Assembly (NCBI RefSeq): GCF_045209745.1
Contig: NZ_CP109273.1
Coordinates: 4,030,001-4,094,000, forward strand
From: Micromonospora sp045209745
Lineage (GTDB): Bacteria; Actinomycetota; Actinomycetes; Mycobacteriales; Micromonosporaceae
Direction of reading: 5' to 3'
DNA: 64,000 nucleotides
In this document: piece after piece, positions 9,080-16,974 of the stretch
How positions within the stretch are numbered: position 1 is the first letter of the stretch
How the letters are laid out: every line of letters begins with the position of its first letter
Translations under genes and position numbers: made by a program
The notes under the pieces: model-generated
The model's input: the letters and a program-made list of their open reading frames with translations, nothing else
Database searches by the model: none
Told to the model about the DNA's origin: nothing

Positions 9080-10084
9080 GTGGATCCTGGACAGGACAGG
9101 CGGCCCGCGGGCGGCCACGGCGGGCTGCGTTCCGCCGTGGTGGTCAACCCGGTGAAGATCGACGATCTCGACGAACTGCGCCGCACCGTCGACGGCGCCC
9201 TGACCGCGGCCGGCTGGCCCGCGCCGCAGTGGTACGAGACGACCGTCGACGACCCGGGCCGTGGCCAGACCGAGCAGGCCGTCAAGGCCGGCGTGGACCT
9301 GGTCTTCGCCTGCGGCGGTGACGGCACCGTGATGTCCTGCGTCAGCGGGCTGGTCGGCACGGACGTGGCCCTCGCCGTGCTGCCACAGGGCACCGGCAAC
9401 CTGCTCGCCGCCAACCTTGGTCTCTCGACCGACCTGGCCGCCGGTCTGCAGGTCGCCATCGAACGGGGTCGACGGCTGCTCGACGTCGGCGCCGTCGAGG
9501 ACCAGCACTTCACCGTGATGGCCGGCATGGGCTTCGACGCCCAGATGCTCGCCGCCACCTCCGAGACCACCAAGGCCCGCATCGGCTGGCCGGCGTACGT
9601 GGTGGGTGCCGCCCGCCACCTGCGGGACCGGCCGATGCGGGTGCAGATCCGCATCGACGACCGCCCGCCGGTGCGTCGCCGAGCCCGCTCGGTCCTGATC
9701 GCCAACGTCGGCCGGCTCCAGGGCGGCGTACACCTGCTCACCGAGGCCAAACCGGACGACGGCTGGCTCGACGTCGCCGTGCTCACCCCACGCAACCTGC
9801 GGCACTGGCTCGCGCTCGGCTGGGCCGTGCTCCGCCGCGCCGGCCAGGTGCCACAGTTGGAGGTGTTCCGGGGCCGCCGCGTGGTGGTCACCAGCAACCG
9901 GGCTCAACCCCGGGAGCTGGACGGCGACCTCATCTCCCCGGGCCGCCAGTTGAAGGCGGAAGTCCGGCCTCAGGCGCTCTGGCTCTGCGTCCCCCAGCCC
10001 GAGGACGCCCCCGACCTGGCAGTCGATGCGCAAAGCGCCGGAGAGCGGGGCGAGCAGCTGATCGAGGAAGCGCTCCATGAGTAG
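9080..10084 (+). CDS. diacylglycerol/lipid kinase family protein
   Basis: This ~334-residue protein has the DAGK catalytic fold: the N-terminal strand RSAVVVNPVK, the nucleotide motif ACGGDGTVMSC, PQGTGNLLAANL, and a C-terminal beta sandwich ending in ELDGDLI. It should phosphorylate a lipid alcohol such as diacylglycerol with ATP at the membrane face. The GTG at 9080 is the preferred start; a GTG at 9014 is also in frame, and neither has a strong ribosome site. It overlaps the following yihY-like gene by 8 nt, so translation is likely coupled. Confidence 0.85.
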   Translation: MDPGQDRRPAGGHGGLRSAVVVNPVKIDDLDELRRTVDGALTAAGWPAPQWYETTVDDPGRGQTEQAVKAGVDLVFACGGDGTVMSCVSGLVGTDVALAVLPQGTGNLLAANLGLSTDLAAGLQVAIERGRRLLDVGAVEDQHFTVMAGMGFDAQMLAATSETTKARIGWPAYVVGAARHLRDRPMRVQIRIDDRPPVRRRARSVLIANVGRLQGGVHLLTEAKPDDGWLDVAVLTPRNLRHWLALGWAVLRRAGQVPQLEVFRGRRVVVTSNRAQPRELDGDLISPGRQLKAEVRPQALWLCVPQPEDAPDLAVDAQSAGERGEQLIEEALHE

Positions 10085-11078
10085 CACTCGGATCGTGCCG
10101 GAGACCCGGCTGATGGCCGACGAGGAGCTGTCCGCCGACGACGCCTGGCACACACTGCGCCGGCAGGGCGGCTGGCACCTGCTGCGCGACGCCTTCATCC
10201 GCTTCCGCTACGGCGACGGGTTCAGCCACTCCCGCGCCTTCGGGCTGCAACTCTGCCTCGCCGTGGTGCCGTTCCTGATCGCCCTCACCGGCCTGATCAG
10301 CGAGCTGGGCGTCGAGGAGGGCGGCCAGGTGGTCGCCGACACCGTCCTGGCGCTCACCCCCGGGCAGAGCGCGCAGGTGGTCGGCGAGCTGCTCGGCGAG
10401 GGCGAACGCGTCGAGGACGCCGGGGAGCTGGCACTCACCCTCGGTCTGCTCACCGGCCTGTTCGCGCTGACCACCACGATGGCCCAGATCGAGCGGGGCG
10501 CCAACCGCATCTACGGTGTCGAGCGGGACCGCCCCGCACTGCAGAAATATGTTCGCGCCGCCGTGTTGGCCGTCACGGCCGGTGTGCCCGCGCTCGCCGG
10601 CTTCCTGATCCTGGTCGGTGGCGGCGCCATGGGCGACTCGGTACGCGAGCACTACGAGTGGGGTGCCCTCGCCAACGGCATCTGGGATGTGGTCCGCTTC
10701 CCACTGAGCCTCGGGCTGACCGTCGTCGCCGTCGCCGTGCTGTTCCGGCACGCGCCGCGCCGCAACCAGCCCGGCCTGTCCTGGCTGTTCCTCGGCGCCG
10801 GCATCGCCACCGCCCTGTGGTGGCTGGCCAGCCTGCTGCTCGCCGCGTACGTGCGGTTCAGTGACGGTTTCGGGCAGACCTACGGCGCGTTGACCGGCAT
10901 GATGGCGCTGCTGCTCTGGGCCAACCTGACCGGGGTGGCGCTCTTCGGTGGGTTGGCCTTCGCCGCCCAACTGGAGGCGCTGCGCATCGGTGTGCAGGAG
11001 CCCGCCCAACCGGACCTGTGGGAGCCCGACACCGACCGCGCCGAGGTCCTCGACACCGGGGACATGACGGCGCTCTAG
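10077..11078 (+). CDS. YihY/BrkB-family integral membrane protein
   Basis: This 333-residue protein has about six hydrophobic segments and the family pattern: ...GFSHSRAFGLQLCLAVVPFL at the first helix, AQIERGANRIYGVERDRPAL in the cytoplasmic loop, and LLLWANLTGVALFGGLAFAA at the last helix. The molecular function of YihY/BrkB proteins is not established (some are linked to lipids or virulence). It overlaps the lipid kinase gene and is followed at 70 nt by a PAP2 phosphatase, which suggests a shared role in membrane lipids. Confidence 0.85.
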   Translation: MSSTRIVPETRLMADEELSADDAWHTLRRQGGWHLLRDAFIRFRYGDGFSHSRAFGLQLCLAVVPFLIALTGLISELGVEEGGQVVADTVLALTPGQSAQVVGELLGEGERVEDAGELALTLGLLTGLFALTTTMAQIERGANRIYGVERDRPALQKYVRAAVLAVTAGVPALAGFLILVGGGAMGDSVREHYEWGALANGIWDVVRFPLSLGLTVVAVAVLFRHAPRRNQPGLSWLFLGAGIATALWWLASLLLAAYVRFSDGFGQTYGALTGMMALLLWANLTGVALFGGLAFAAQLEALRIGVQEPAQPDLWEPDTDRAEVLDTGDMTAL

Positions 11079-11148
11079 CGGCACCTTTGGTGTATGCGCG
11101 ACGCGGATCGGGTAAAACGCCTCGCCAGACAGACAAGGGAGGTGCGGG

Positions 11149-12639
11149 GTGACCGCGGTCAAAGAGGTGGCACGGCGTCCGATCGGTCATTTCGCCGAGC
11201 GGAGCGGCGCTGGTCTGGTGGCGGTCACCGGCGCCGGGGTGGCGTTCGGGCTGCTGTTGCTGCTCGTCCGGGTGCGGTGGGGCCTCCTGGAGGACACCGA
11301 CCACGCCGCCGCCGAGTGGTTCAACGGGCTCGTCGCCCCGCACCACGCATTCGTCACCGTCCTGGAGGCGGTGACCGACCTGGGCGGCCGGCCGATCCTC
11401 ATCTGGTTGGTCACCATCGCCGTGGTCGGGTTGCTGATCCGGCGCCAGCCACGACTCGCCGTCTACCTGATCATCACCGGGGTTGGCGGCCTGATCCTCG
11501 ACCCGTCACTGAAGACGCTGGTCGGCCGGCTCCGCCCGGTCGTGGACGTGCCGATCGCCAGCGCCCCGGGCAACAGCTTCCCCAGCGGGCACGCACTCGG
11601 CTCGTTCGTCGCGTACGGGGCTCTGCTGCTGGTGTTCCTGCCGGCGATGGCACCCCGCTGGCGCAAACCGGCGATCGTCGGCGTCGGCGTGCTGGTGGCG
11701 CTGATCGGCCTGACCCGGATCGCGCTGGGCGTGCACTACGTCTCGGACGTGCTGGCCGGCTGGCTGCTCGGCGCCGCCTGGCTGGGCGTCACCGCGTACG
11801 CCTTCCGCCTGTGGCGGCGCGAGCGGGGGCGCCCGGTGCCGCCGCTGACCGAGGGCCTGGAGCCGGAGGCCGGGCACGACATCGCTCCCGCCCCGGCCGA
11901 GGAGCACGTGTTGGCCCACCCCCGCTCGGCGGTGGCCGAGCTGCTGGTCGGCTGGGTGCTCGTGTTCGGGGCGCTGTACGGCTTCGGCATGTACGTCAGC
12001 TACCACGCCAAGGGCACCTTCTTCGACACCCTCGACACCGAGGTGCCGCGCTGGTTCGCCGACCGGCACACCGAGGCGCTGACCGAGGTGAGCTGGTGGT
12101 GGAGCAAGTTCGGTGACACCCACGCGATCCTGCTGATCGCACTGGTGTTCTGCCCGCTGGTGCTGGCGGTGTGGCGGCGCTGGCGTCCGGTGCTGTTCGT
12201 GGTGCTGGCGATGGTGGGCGAGCTGACCCTCTTCCTCGCCTCGGCCCGGGCAGTCGACCGGCCGCGCCCGGCGGTGGAGAATCTCGACGGGCAGATGCCC
12301 ACCTCGTCGTTCCCGTCGGGGCACATCGCGGCCACGATCTGCGTGTGGCTGGCGATCACCGTCATCGTGTTTCCTCGTACCCACCGGTGGTGGCGTTGGA
12401 TCTTCGTGGCGCTGGCCGTGATCATGCCGGTCGGGGTGGCCACCTCCCGGATGTACCGGGGGATGCACCACCCGACCGACTTCATGGGCGCGATCCTGCT
12501 CTCCGCGCTCTGGATCGGGCTGCTCTGCCTGGTCATCCGCCCGAACGCCGACCTGAAGGAAGGCAACCAGCCGGCCATCGAGTCGGCGGACGTGGACACC
12601 CTCGACGACGAGCTGGCGCGGGCCGGCCGAGCCGACTGA
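11149..12639 (+). CDS. phosphatase with two tandem PAP2 domains
   Basis: A 496-residue membrane protein starting at a GTG behind GGGAGGTGCGG. It holds two complete PAP2 (lipid phosphate phosphatase) units. The first has KTLVGRLRP, NSFPSGHALGS and RIALGVHYVSDVLAG; the second has ARAVDRPRP, SSFPSGHIAAT and SRMYRGMHHPTDFMGA. All three phosphatase motifs, including the His pairs, are present in both halves, so both could be active. A hydrophilic linker of ~40 residues (about 225-265) separates them. Likely substrates are lipid phosphates such as phosphatidate or undecaprenyl pyrophosphate (family inference). Most PAP2 proteins have one domain. Confidence 0.88.
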   Translation: MTAVKEVARRPIGHFAERSGAGLVAVTGAGVAFGLLLLLVRVRWGLLEDTDHAAAEWFNGLVAPHHAFVTVLEAVTDLGGRPILIWLVTIAVVGLLIRRQPRLAVYLIITGVGGLILDPSLKTLVGRLRPVVDVPIASAPGNSFPSGHALGSFVAYGALLLVFLPAMAPRWRKPAIVGVGVLVALIGLTRIALGVHYVSDVLAGWLLGAAWLGVTAYAFRLWRRERGRPVPPLTEGLEPEAGHDIAPAPAEEHVLAHPRSAVAELLVGWVLVFGALYGFGMYVSYHAKGTFFDTLDTEVPRWFADRHTEALTEVSWWWSKFGDTHAILLIALVFCPLVLAVWRRWRPVLFVVLAMVGELTLFLASARAVDRPRPAVENLDGQMPTSSFPSGHIAATICVWLAITVIVFPRTHRWWRWIFVALAVIMPVGVATSRMYRGMHHPTDFMGAILLSALWIGLLCLVIRPNADLKEGNQPAIESADVDTLDDELARAGRAD

Positions 12640-12646
12640 GCGCGCC

Positions 12647-13462
12647 GTGCTGCGGGTGATGAGCTGGAACATCCGCACCGGCGGTCGGGATCGCGGCGGT
12701 CCCGACCGGCTGGATCAGGTGCTCCAGGTCGTCAACGAGCAGGCGCCGGACGTGCTGGCCCTTCAGGAGCTGCGCGACTTCGACCGGGGCGGGCTCATGG
12801 CCGAGGTGGCGGGTCGGGTGGGGATGACTCCCCACCTGGCCCGGTCCTGCTTCGGGCAGCCGGTGGCGGTGCTGGTCCGGCCGCCGTGGCGGGTCATCGA
12901 CGCGGGGACGCTGCGCCGGCCGTTCCACCACGCCGCCGCCCGCGTCGTGGTGGCCACCTCGGCCGGCCCGTTCACCGTGCTCGGCACCCACCTCCACCCG
13001 TACTCCGGGGGACGGCGGCGACTGGAGGTCGACTGGCTGGTCGCCGCGACGCGACGCGCCGAGGGGCCGCTCACGCTTGTCACCGGTGACCTCAACTCGC
13101 TCGATCCGACCGTCGACCACACCGCTCAACTGGCGGGCATGCCCGCTCTCTACCGGAGGCGGCACCTGCGCAGGGCCGGTGACGCCGTGGACACCCGCGC
13201 GATCGCCCGGTTGCTCGGCGCCGGCCTGGTCGACCTCTGGCCGTCGTTCAATGTCGGAGCACCGGAGGCCGACGGGCTCACCGTGCCCACCCGGCTCGGT
13301 GGGGCCGAGTTCGCCGGGATGCGGCTGGACTATTTGCTCGGCACCCCGGCGTTGGCCGAGCGGGTCCGGGACTGCCGGGTCATCCGAGGCGGGATGGCGG
13401 ACATCGCCTCCGATCACTATCCGCTGCTGATGGACCTGGACCTGGCCTCCACTCCACGTTGA
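12647..13462 (+). CDS. endonuclease/exonuclease/phosphatase (EEP) family hydrolase
   Basis: This 271-residue protein starts from a GTG 8 nt after the PAP2 gene. EEP-fold metal-dependent phosphodiesterase motifs are LRVMSWNIRTGG (Asn), LALQELRDFDRGG (Glu), TGDLNSLDP (Asp/Asn) and the terminal ASDHYPLL (Asp-His). There is no signal peptide, so it is cytoplasmic. Substrates in the family range from DNA to inositol phosphates and sphingomyelin, and the sequence does not choose between them. It is probably co-transcribed with the PAP2 gene. Confidence 0.85.
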   Translation: MLRVMSWNIRTGGRDRGGPDRLDQVLQVVNEQAPDVLALQELRDFDRGGLMAEVAGRVGMTPHLARSCFGQPVAVLVRPPWRVIDAGTLRRPFHHAAARVVVATSAGPFTVLGTHLHPYSGGRRRLEVDWLVAATRRAEGPLTLVTGDLNSLDPTVDHTAQLAGMPALYRRRHLRRAGDAVDTRAIARLLGAGLVDLWPSFNVGAPEADGLTVPTRLGGAEFAGMRLDYLLGTPALAERVRDCRVIRGGMADIASDHYPLLMDLDLASTPR

Positions 13463-13468
13463 GTGCTC

Positions 13469-13576
13469 TCAGCGCACCACCACGTTGAGCAGGACGGTGA
13501 GCACCACCGAGGCGAGGATCGAAAAGAGGATCATGAGGAGGCAGCCGAGGCCGCCGCCGAGCGGGCGGATCTCCAC
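13469..13576 (-). CDS. 35-residue single-helix membrane peptide
   Basis: From the GTG at 13574-13576 the frame encodes VEIRPLGGGLGCLLMILF and continues as one uninterrupted hydrophobic helix to the stop. It starts 7 nt after the stop of the LLM oxidoreductase gene on the same strand, consistent with coupled translation. Codon third positions are almost all G or C. The role is unknown. It is too small for routine gene callers but looks real from position, composition and helix. Confidence 0.55.
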   Translation of the reverse strand: MEIRPLGGGLGCLLMILFSILASVVLTVLLNVVVR

Positions 13577-13583
13577 TGTCGGC

Positions 13584-14546
13584 TCACAGCTCGCGCAGTT
13601 GGGGTAGTAGCTGCTCCTGCGCCCAGTCCAGGAACATCGGCTGGGTCTCGCCACCCACCTGCACGATCGCGACGTGGGTGAAGCCGGCGTCGACGAACTT
13701 GCGGAACGCCTCGACGTGCGCCTCGACGTCCGGGCCGCAGGAGATGCCCTCGGCGACGTCCTCCTCCCGGACGAACTGGGTGGCGGCGGCGAAGGACTCC
13801 GGGCTGGGCAGGTCGGCGTTGACCTTCCACCCCATCCCGAACCAGCGGAACTGGTCGTGCACGATTTTGCGGCATTCCGCCTCGTCTGGGCCGTAGCAGA
13901 TGGCCACCTGCCCGTAGCGGGGCTGGCCGGTGCCCCCGGCGTCGTCGTACATCTCGATGATGCGCCGGTCGGGTTCGGTGGAGATGATGCCGTTGCCGTA
14001 CTCGGCGGCCAGCGTCGCGGACTGTCGACCGGACGCGGCGACGGCCATCGGCACCGGCTGTTCCGGTCGGTCCCAGATGTAGGCGTCGGGCACGTCGAAG
14101 TGGTTGCCGGAGAAGGTCAACGTCTCCCCGTTGAGCAACGGCCGGATGATCTGCAACGCCTCCTCGAAGATCTCGTGCCGCTGCTGCACGTGCGGCCAAC
14201 CGCCGACCACGTGCTCGTTCAGGTTCTCCCCGGCGCCCAGGCCGAGGGTGAACCGACCGTCCGAGAGCGCCCCGATCGTGCTGGCCTTCTGCGCGACCAC
14301 GGCCGGGTGGTAGCGGCGGATCGGGCAGGTCACGAAGGACATCAGCTGCGTGTGGGAGGTGGCGTGGGCGACCGCGCCGAGCACGGACCAGGCGTACGGG
14401 GAGTGGCCCTGGGAGTCCAGCCAGGGGTAGTAGTGATCGGATATCACCAGCTGGTCGAAGCCGGCCGCCTCGGCCCGTACCGCATGGTCAACCAGCTGCT
14501 TGGGACCGGCCTGCTCGCTCAACAGGGTGTAGCCGACGCTGACCAT
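13584..14546 (-). CDS. LLM-class (F420-type) oxidoreductase
   Basis: This 320-residue luciferase-like TIM-barrel protein starts at the ATG 14546 behind GGAAGGGG. Features are VSVGYTLLSEQAGPKQLVDH at the N-terminus, VISDHYYPWLDSQGHSPYAW, GRFTLGLGAGENLNEHVVGG and a C-terminal WAQEQLLPQL. This pattern fits the F420-dependent glucose-6-phosphate dehydrogenase-related LLM subfamily (TIGR03557 type), which uses coenzyme F420. The substrate is unknown. It is followed 7 nt later by the small membrane peptide gene. Confidence 0.88.
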   Translation of the reverse strand: MVSVGYTLLSEQAGPKQLVDHAVRAEAAGFDQLVISDHYYPWLDSQGHSPYAWSVLGAVAHATSHTQLMSFVTCPIRRYHPAVVAQKASTIGALSDGRFTLGLGAGENLNEHVVGGWPHVQQRHEIFEEALQIIRPLLNGETLTFSGNHFDVPDAYIWDRPEQPVPMAVAASGRQSATLAAEYGNGIISTEPDRRIIEMYDDAGGTGQPRYGQVAICYGPDEAECRKIVHDQFRWFGMGWKVNADLPSPESFAAATQFVREEDVAEGISCGPDVEAHVEAFRKFVDAGFTHVAIVQVGGETQPMFLDWAQEQLLPQLREL

Positions 14547-14634
14547 CCTGGTATCCCCTTCCACTGACGGATCGTCTCGGGATACCCAGGTCGGCGGCGG
14601 TCAACCCTCCCGTCCGGTTCGGCCCCGGTGGTGC

Positions 14635-14684
14635 TTGACGGATGGCGGCGACCTGCCTACCGTCGCTCTTAACCGGTTAAGAGC
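14635..14684 (+). promoter_or_regulatory. mannanase promoter with LacI-type operator
   Basis: TTGACG (14635-14640), a 17-nt spacer and TACCGT (14658-14663) form a good vegetative promoter. A perfect 20-bp palindrome, GCTCTTAACCGGTTAAGAGC (14665-14684), sits exactly over the predicted start of transcription. A second AACCGGTT core lies at 14783-14790. The AACCGGTT centre is the style of LacI-family sugar repressors. The leader to the mannanase ATG is about 250 nt. Confidence 0.7.
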
Positions 14685-14920
14685 CGGGTGTGGCGCACAT
14701 CCTGTGGTGGGGATGATCGCCCCGTGACGGCCCGCGTCCTCGTGGGCCGTTGCGGCTGTCCGGAGCCCGGGCCTGCCAACTGAACCGGTTGCGAAGACCA
14801 ATCCATCGCCCTACGCTGATGCCTGCGCGCCGGGAGTCGGGCGCGGCTGCCGGGCTGCAGTCGCCTTTCCTGTCACGTCCCACCCCTGTCGGGCACCGGG
14901 GGTCCTCCCTGAGGAAGGCC

Positions 14921-16312
14921 ATGAAAACTCGACTCTCCGCCGCCGGCGCGACCCTGCTCGCGTTGCTCGTCGCCGTGCTGGCGTTCGGCCAGCCGGCGCA
15001 CGCCGCGGCCGGTTTCTCCGTCGCGGGCGGCAAGTTGTACGACGCCAACGGCACCGAATTCATCATGCGCGGCGTCAACCACGCGCACACCTGGTACCCG
15101 CAGCAGACCAGCTCGTTCGCCGACGTCAAGGCACTCGGCGCGAACACCGTGCGGGTGGTCCTCTCCAGCGGCGACCGGTGGACCCGTAACACCAACGCCG
15201 ACGTCGCCAACGTCATCTCGCTCTGCAAGGCCAACCGGCTGATCTGCGTGCTGGAGGTGCACGACACCACCGGGTACGGCGAGCAGAGCGGGGCGATCAC
15301 CCTCGCCCGCGCCGTCGACTACTGGCTCAGCATCGCCGACGTCCTCGCCGGCCAGGAAAGATACGTCATCGTCAACATCGGCAACGAGCCGTACGGCAAC
15401 CAGAACTACGCTTCCTGGGCCACCGACAACGCCAACGCGATCAAGCGCCTGCGCACCGGCGGGCTGACCCACACGATCATGGTGGACGCGCCGAACTGGG
15501 GGCAGGACTGGTCGTTCACCATGCGCGACAACGCCGCGTCGGTCTTCGCCGCCGACCCGGCCCGCAACACCGTCTTCTCCATTCACATGTACGGGGTCTT
15601 CGACACCGCCGCGGAGATCAGCGACTACCTGGGCCGGTTCCGCACCGCCGGGCTGCCCATCGTGGTTGGTGAGTTCGGCTTCAACCACTCCGACGGTAAC
15701 CCGGACGAGGACACCATCCTCGCGTACAGCCAGGCGAACGGGATCGGCTGGCTGGGCTGGTCGTGGAGCGGCAACGGCGGTGGCGTGGAGTATCTCGACC
15801 TGGCCACCGCCTTCAACCCGGCCAACCTGACCACTTGGGGCCAGCGGCTCTTCAACGGCGCCAACGGCATCCGGCAGACCGCCCGGGAGGCCAGCGTGTT
15901 CGGCGGCACCCCTCCGCCGACGACTCCGCCGCCCACCACGCCCCCGCCCACCACGCCCCCGCCGACCACTCCGCCGCCCACCACGCCCCCGCCGACGACT
16001 CCGCCACCGGCCGGTGGCTGCACCGCGACGTACACGGTCACCAACCAGTGGCAGGGCGGCTTCCAGGGTGAGGTACGCGTGACCGCCGGCGCGACCGCGA
16101 TCACCGGCTGGACCGCCCGGTGGACCTTCGCCAACGGCCAGAGCGTCAGCCAGGCCTGGAACACGACGCTGACCAGCAGCGGAGCAACGGTGACCGCGCG
16201 CAATGTGGACTACAACGGCCGGCTGGCCGCCGGCGCCAGCACGAGCTTCGGGTTCATCGGCGGCTGGAACGGGAGCAACGCCAAGCCGGCGGTGAGTTGC
16301 ACCGCGAGCTGA
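14921..16312 (+). CDS. secreted GH5 (subfamily 8-like) beta-mannanase with CBM2
   Basis: A 463-residue extracellular endo-beta-1,4-mannanase. The ATG at 14921 follows GAGGAAG. Residues 1-29 are a signal peptide ending AHA-A. The GH5 barrel covers about 30-325, with acid/base Glu156 in NIGNEPYGN and nucleophile Glu251 in VVGEFGFNHSDG. The run LEVHDTTGYGEQSGA and VDAPNWGQDW closely match Streptomyces ManA-type mannanases. A TPPPTT-repeat linker follows (~329-365), then a CBM2 cellulose-binding domain (CTATYTVTNQW to the C-terminus). It cuts the backbone of (galacto)mannan outside the cell. The promoter carries a strong operator, and a G-C hairpin follows the gene. Confidence 0.93.
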   Translation: MKTRLSAAGATLLALLVAVLAFGQPAHAAAGFSVAGGKLYDANGTEFIMRGVNHAHTWYPQQTSSFADVKALGANTVRVVLSSGDRWTRNTNADVANVISLCKANRLICVLEVHDTTGYGEQSGAITLARAVDYWLSIADVLAGQERYVIVNIGNEPYGNQNYASWATDNANAIKRLRTGGLTHTIMVDAPNWGQDWSFTMRDNAASVFAADPARNTVFSIHMYGVFDTAAEISDYLGRFRTAGLPIVVGEFGFNHSDGNPDEDTILAYSQANGIGWLGWSWSGNGGGVEYLDLATAFNPANLTTWGQRLFNGANGIRQTAREASVFGGTPPPTTPPPTTPPPTTPPPTTPPPTTPPPTTPPPAGGCTATYTVTNQWQGGFQGEVRVTAGATAITGWTARWTFANGQSVSQAWNTTLTSSGATVTARNVDYNGRLAAGASTSFGFIGGWNGSNAKPAVSCTAS

Positions 16313-16320
16313 CGGCAGGA

Positions 16321-16355
16321 CCGGTGGTCGGGTCCGCGACGGGCCCGGCCACCGG
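16321..16355 (+). terminator. mannanase terminator hairpin
   Basis: A 15-bp stem (16321-16335 with 16341-16355, two G-U pairs, 5-nt loop) begins 8 nt after the mannanase stop. There is no U-tract, as is usual for high-GC actinomycetes. Confidence 0.65.
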
Positions 16356-16367
16356 AACCTACCGTGG

Positions 16368-16436
16368 TCAATGCTCCCCGGCCAGGTTCACGATGACCAC
16401 CCCGGCGATGATCAGGCCAACGCCGGCACCCGGCCC
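16368..16436 (-). pseudogene. C-terminal scrap of a small multidrug-resistance/EamA-type transporter
   Basis: The minus strand encodes GPGAGVGLIIAGVVIVNLAG, then EH and a stop. This is the last transmembrane helix typical of SMR/DMT transporters. The reading frame is lost immediately upstream, so only the 3' end of a former gene remains. Confidence 0.5.
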
Positions 16437-16527
16437 AGGCGTTGCTCGACATCCGCGAGCGCCAGCGTGCGGGCCTCATCGGTGCCGGAACGGGCGCCTG
16501 AGCCTCCCGGGCACGTGTAGCCCGGCC

Positions 16528-16666
16528 CCTTTGGAGCTGATGTCGTAAACGAATCAGATTGCCCCGCCCAGCCCCGCCTGCCTGGGTCGGATCCTTCGCG
16601 CTGGTCTCCCGATCAGGCTCGACCGGAGTTCGGCGGGTGATTCGTTTACGACATCAGCTCCAAAGG
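16528..16666. repeat. 29-bp perfect inverted repeat flanking an 81-bp spacer
   Basis: Bases 16528-16556 (beginning CCTTTGGAGCTGATGTCGTA) are repeated exactly, in reverse complement, at 16638-16666. The arms contain GATGTCGTAAACGAATCA and are AT-richer than their surroundings. There is no open frame inside. The structure could be a small non-autonomous (MITE-like) element, a long hairpin RNA, or a recombination site pair. It sits in a stretch of decayed genes. Confidence 0.85.
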
Positions 16667-16749
16667 CACTCCGAGCACCTCCCTCGGCCCTCGGGCGGCG
16701 TTACCGACCGCGCCGACCCCGACCCGCGCCGACCGCGCCACTTTCTCTG

Positions 16750-16974
16750 TCAGGGTTCGGTTTCGGGGGTGATCGGTGCTGGTTCGGCGGCGAGCCGGGC
16801 GGCCCGCATGGTGAGGTAGCGCTGCTCAGGCAGGCTGCTCGTGCGCGCTGCGGCGGCCCGGTAGTCCGTGATCGCGCGCTCCCGGTCACCGGCCATCTCG
16901 TGCAGGTGTGCACGGGCGGCGGGCAGCCGGTGGTGCCCGGCCAGTCTGTAGGGTCCGCACATGGCAGCAGCCAC
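16750..16974 (-). pseudogene. C-terminal remnant of an ECF sigma factor with TPR-like tail (ECF42-type)
   Basis: The minus strand reads GPYRLAGHHRLPAARAHLHE, then a helical stretch (MAGDRERAITDYRAAAARTS, SLPEQRYLTMRAARLAAE) and a stop. This is the characteristic C-terminal helical repeat of the long ECF sigma factors that pair with YCII proteins. The sigma2 and sigma4 domains are missing; upstream sequence does not continue the homology. It is a truncated, non-functional remnant. Confidence 0.6.

Noticed and set aside
15907..16012. Tandem DNA repeat in the mannanase gene
   Set aside because: It encodes the Pro/Thr linker between the catalytic and CBM2 domains; it is not a CRISPR array or a mobile repeat.
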